Below are positions 11,730-15,607 of a stretch of 16,092 nucleotides of DNA, one piece after another. The notes under the pieces are model-generated. The model ran no database searches. It saw only the letters and a list, made by a program, of their open reading frames with translations, and was not told the DNA's origin. Source of the DNA: Baffinella frigidus (lineage: Eukaryota; Cryptophyceae; Cryptomonadales; Baffinellaceae); assembly GCA_026770585.1 (NCBI GenBank), contig MU646374.1, positions 761,382 to 777,473 of the forward strand, read 5' to 3'. How positions within the stretch are numbered: position 1 is the first letter of the stretch; each line of letters starts with the position of its first letter. A program made the position numbers and the translations under genes.

Positions 11730-14700
11730 TTCTTGCACACAACGTCTACGCCTACCCACTCAGCGGGCTACGATGGGATTTTCGGCCCAAATCGGGCCGA
11801 GTTTCTGTTACCTTATCTGTAGGAACCCCCCTATGTCCCTACGGGTTGCCTACCGTAGGGTTCCAGGTCTCATCGCTTAGGGGTTATGCAAAGTCCCTTC
11901 GAAGTCCGCTGTGTAGCTGAACCCTAAACCCTACTTGCGCCAAATCGCCTTATGCAGCTCCTCCGCGAGCTGGAGGTGATCCCCGCGCCCCCCCCCCCAA
12001 AAAAACTCAAACCCTAAACCCTAAACCCAAGACCCTAAACCCTAGACCCTAAACCCTGAACCCTAAACCTTAAACCCTAAACCCTAAACCCTACACCCGA
12101 AACCCTACACCCTACACCCTAAACCCTAAACCCAAATCTCTGAACCCTAAACCCTACACCTTAAACCATAAACCCTAAACCCCAAACCCTATTGGGTATT
12201 TTGTTTTGAAATACTACTCCGTTGAGCCTCTCGTGGTCCCACCCCTTCTCCCTGAACCCCAAACCCTAACCCCTAACCCCTACACCCCTAATCCGCATAC
12301 CCACTCGCCTCACCCCATACGCCCTAAACCATGACAAATAAACCTCAAACCCCAAACCCCAAACCTCAAACCCCAAACCCCAAACCCCAAACCCCAAACT
12401 AAAACAAAAACAAACCAAACCAAATCCAAACACACACCCCCAAACAAAAACAAAAACAGGTTATGCAGCTCGTGCAGCTCCCATTCTCGCGGGGAATCAG
12501 TCTGGACTGGATGGCAAGCGGCGACCCCCGCCTCGAGAAGCTCAAGAAAATCCTCAACCTCGGATATCGCCTCCTGAAACAGGTTGCGAGCCCCTGAAAG
12601 TCAACTCCTGGAAAATCAACTTTTGAGGTTTTGGAGGTGGGGCGTCATGCGCGTGTGGAATCAAACGCTCCCGTCAACTTTTGGAATGGTTCGAATAGCC
12701 CGTTATTTTTTTTGGGGGGGTAGATCGAGCTGCGGCTTGAGATGGTGATCCCATGAGCCGCATCCGGACACGAACAGGTCTACGTCCTTTGAAATCCGTG
12801 CCTTCATTTCACTGAAAGAATTCAAATTTGGGTTCTTTTTTGATAATTTCGATCAATCTCGCCAAATTTTACCCTTTTATGTAAAAAAACGCCAAGTTTT
12901 CGAAGACATAAAAAGTGTCTTCGCGGAACGTTGACCTGTTCGCCTCCGGGAGCGGTATTATCGAAATGGGCTTCGCGCGGAATCGAGGTCCAAAAAATGG
13001 ACTTTCATGCTATCTTAGGCATGATTTTTTTCTCAAAATAGCATCTCCCACCCATGAGATGACACAAAAAGGCAAAAAAAAAAAAATGTTGCTGACCTGA
13101 CCTCGATTTTTTCCGCGCGGAGCCCATTTCGACAATATGGCGCTTCTGGAGGTTGACAGCGTTCTGAAAGTTCCCCAGTTCTGAAAATTGACAGCGTAGA
13201 GCGGTTGCAAACCGGTCGGCCACGGAAAGAATGAAACCGGTCTCATTTTTGCAAACCGCAAAAGTTGACGATTTAGTACCAGAATGGACATCTTTATCCG
13301 CTCTGCAACACCCAGGATTTCTTGTGCGTGTGCTACTGCAAAGCCACAGGGGAAGTCTCAAAAAGTAGGCGACAGGATCCTGTTGCCTACTTTGGAGCCA
13401 TTTTCCCTCAAAAAACAATTTTCACCCCAGGACTTGACCAAAGATCGTCAAAAGGTAACCTACAAATAATTTGAGTGTCGTGTCTGAGAATTTGAGAAGT
13501 CCCCTGTGGCTTTGCAGTAGTGGGCATCGGGTATCCAATAAGTTTCATTCAGTGTTGACTTATGACGAATCATTGACTTATGGCAGATCGTGAAAGGCGA
13601 CACGGCGGCGGCAGTCGACCTGCATCATTTCCTCCCAATCCTCCTCCAGCAGCAGGGCCGCGGTACCCCAACCCCGTTTAGGTTCTGAGGGTTTAGGGTT
13701 TAGGGTTTAGAGCACCGAGGTTTAGGGCGGTAAACCCTGAACCACCAACCCTAAACCTTGAACCCTAAACCCTGAAACCTAAATCCTGAAACCTAAACCC
13801 TAAAACCTGAACCCTAAACCCTGAACCCCAAACCCTGCAACCTAACCCCTGACTGCTAACCCCTAAACCCGAAACCCGAAACCCGAAACCCGAAACCCGA
13901 AACACAAACCTATACCCTCAACCCCTGTATTCTTAACCCTACACCCTAAATGTCTCCGGCTGTGGCAGGTCTGGCAAACACGATCACGCTGAAAGAGCTG
14001 TTCATCGGCAAACGGAAGCTGCTTTCGTCCATCGGCCCCGACCTTATTCAGGTATTGCAGAATTCGGGTTGGATTGGATTTTTTCAGGGTCGGGTCGGGC
14101 GGAAATCTAACAAAAATGCGCCGTTTTATGTCATCTTATGGGTGGGGGATGCTATCTTGTTATCAATCTCATGCATAAGATAGCAAATAACTTTGTTTTT
14201 TCGAATTTGCAGACCCGACCCGGAATCCAAGCCAACCCGAATTCTACAATACCGCAGTTGACTAATCGTATCCAGAATAGGTTGACTAATCCTCATTCAG
14301 GTACCGCGGCTTGTATAGCACTCCGAAACCGCATCGTTTGATTAGGGGCGTGTGTAACACCCCGAAAACGCAGCGTTTTGTTAGGGAAGCGGTGTCTAAC
14401 CACTCGAGAATGCTGGAGCATCCTATTTATATGTGGGGTTGTAAATAGTTGTACCATGATAAGGTGTTCCAACCTCGCGACTGGCCAATATATGGCTAGT
14501 TACGTGACCAATCAAAGAAAGTTACTGCACAAATGCCCACTTTTAAAAGGACATCGGTTTTAAATAGGCCCCCCTCGCATTCTCGGGTGGAACACACCGA
14601 ATACAAAGAGCTTTTCGTCGGCCCCGACCTCATTCAGGTACCGAAGTTGACTAATCGTATACGTCGGTTGACTAGTCGCAGCTCACAGGGGTAGTTGACT

Positions 14701-15573
14701 AATTGCAGCTTTTCCTGGTTCTAACCCTGCCCGGTCTCGTCCCCGCCCCGGTACAAACCCTGTCCAGTTCAGTCAACCGTCGAACTCACAGGCCCGCCTC
14801 CGGAGACAGGCGTGTCTAACACTCCGAAACCACAGCGTTTGATTGGAGAGGTGTGTCTAGTACACCGAAACCGCATCGTTTCGTAAAAGAAGCGTGTCTT
14901 ACACACATTCGTAAAAGAAGCGTGTCTTACACTCAAACGCTGTGGTTTTTGAGTGTGCTCGTATATACGATCGTATAGAGTATCGCGATCATGTAATCGC
15001 ATACAGAGGTTGACGAGTCGCAGCTTGAAAAACCGAGTTCACTAATTCCAACTTTCCCTAGAAAACGCAGCTGTGTGTGGATCTGCTGGCCCAGAACAAG
15101 GGCCAGCAGACTTATCTAATGCTGGATAAGCCCGTCAACGTTTGGATCAGACACCGCCGCACCATCTCTAATCAAACGCTGCGCTGTTGGTGTGCTAGAC
15201 ACACCTAACAACTCGGGAGACTACGAAGAACCGCAGCACCGGATAGCCGGTGTAACTTGACCAGCAATTGCCGACTTTTGGCATGTTTCCTAAGGAACAA
15301 TCCAATAACTGACTTGAGGTGGTTTTCCGTAGTGTTCTGAGTGGCAGTACCACGCCAGAGTCTTCGAAGAGGTCGCCAAAAGTCAATTCCCCCTCAAGGC
15401 AGTGGTTTTCAAAAGTCAAATAACGTATCCTGATACGGTTTAAGAAAATTAACCCCCTCCTCCACTCTGGCGCGGCAGGGTCCTGCGGAGTATTCACTTC
15501 TGGGTTGTCCTCACAAAACCTCTTAGTATCCCGCTGTGTGGGATGAAAGCGACACTCTCTTACTGTAAAGCGA

Positions 15574-15607
<34 letters not shown>

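Larger units (their letters stand above)
14317..15205. repeat. Cluster of ~40-bp GTGTCTAACAC-CCGAAACCGCAGCGTTTG units
   Basis: Direct units near 14317, 14350, 14809, 14851, 14893 and 14921 share GTGT(C/A)TAACAC, CCGAAACC(G/A)CA and CGTTTGATT. Inverted ones lie at 14934-14950 and 15168-15205. The unit contains CCGAAAACGCAG, close to the acceptor context of the exon at 15723 and its shard (GAAACCCGCAG, GAAAACGCAG). The span also includes the 190-bp element and the exon copies described separately. Confidence 0.65.

Noticed and set aside
13005-13418. 137-codon minus ORF
   Set aside because: It runs across two MITEs and shows no domain or codon signal.
15195-15497. 100-codon minus ORF
   Set aside because: No recognisable domain, lies within an intron on the opposite strand, composition typical of non-coding.
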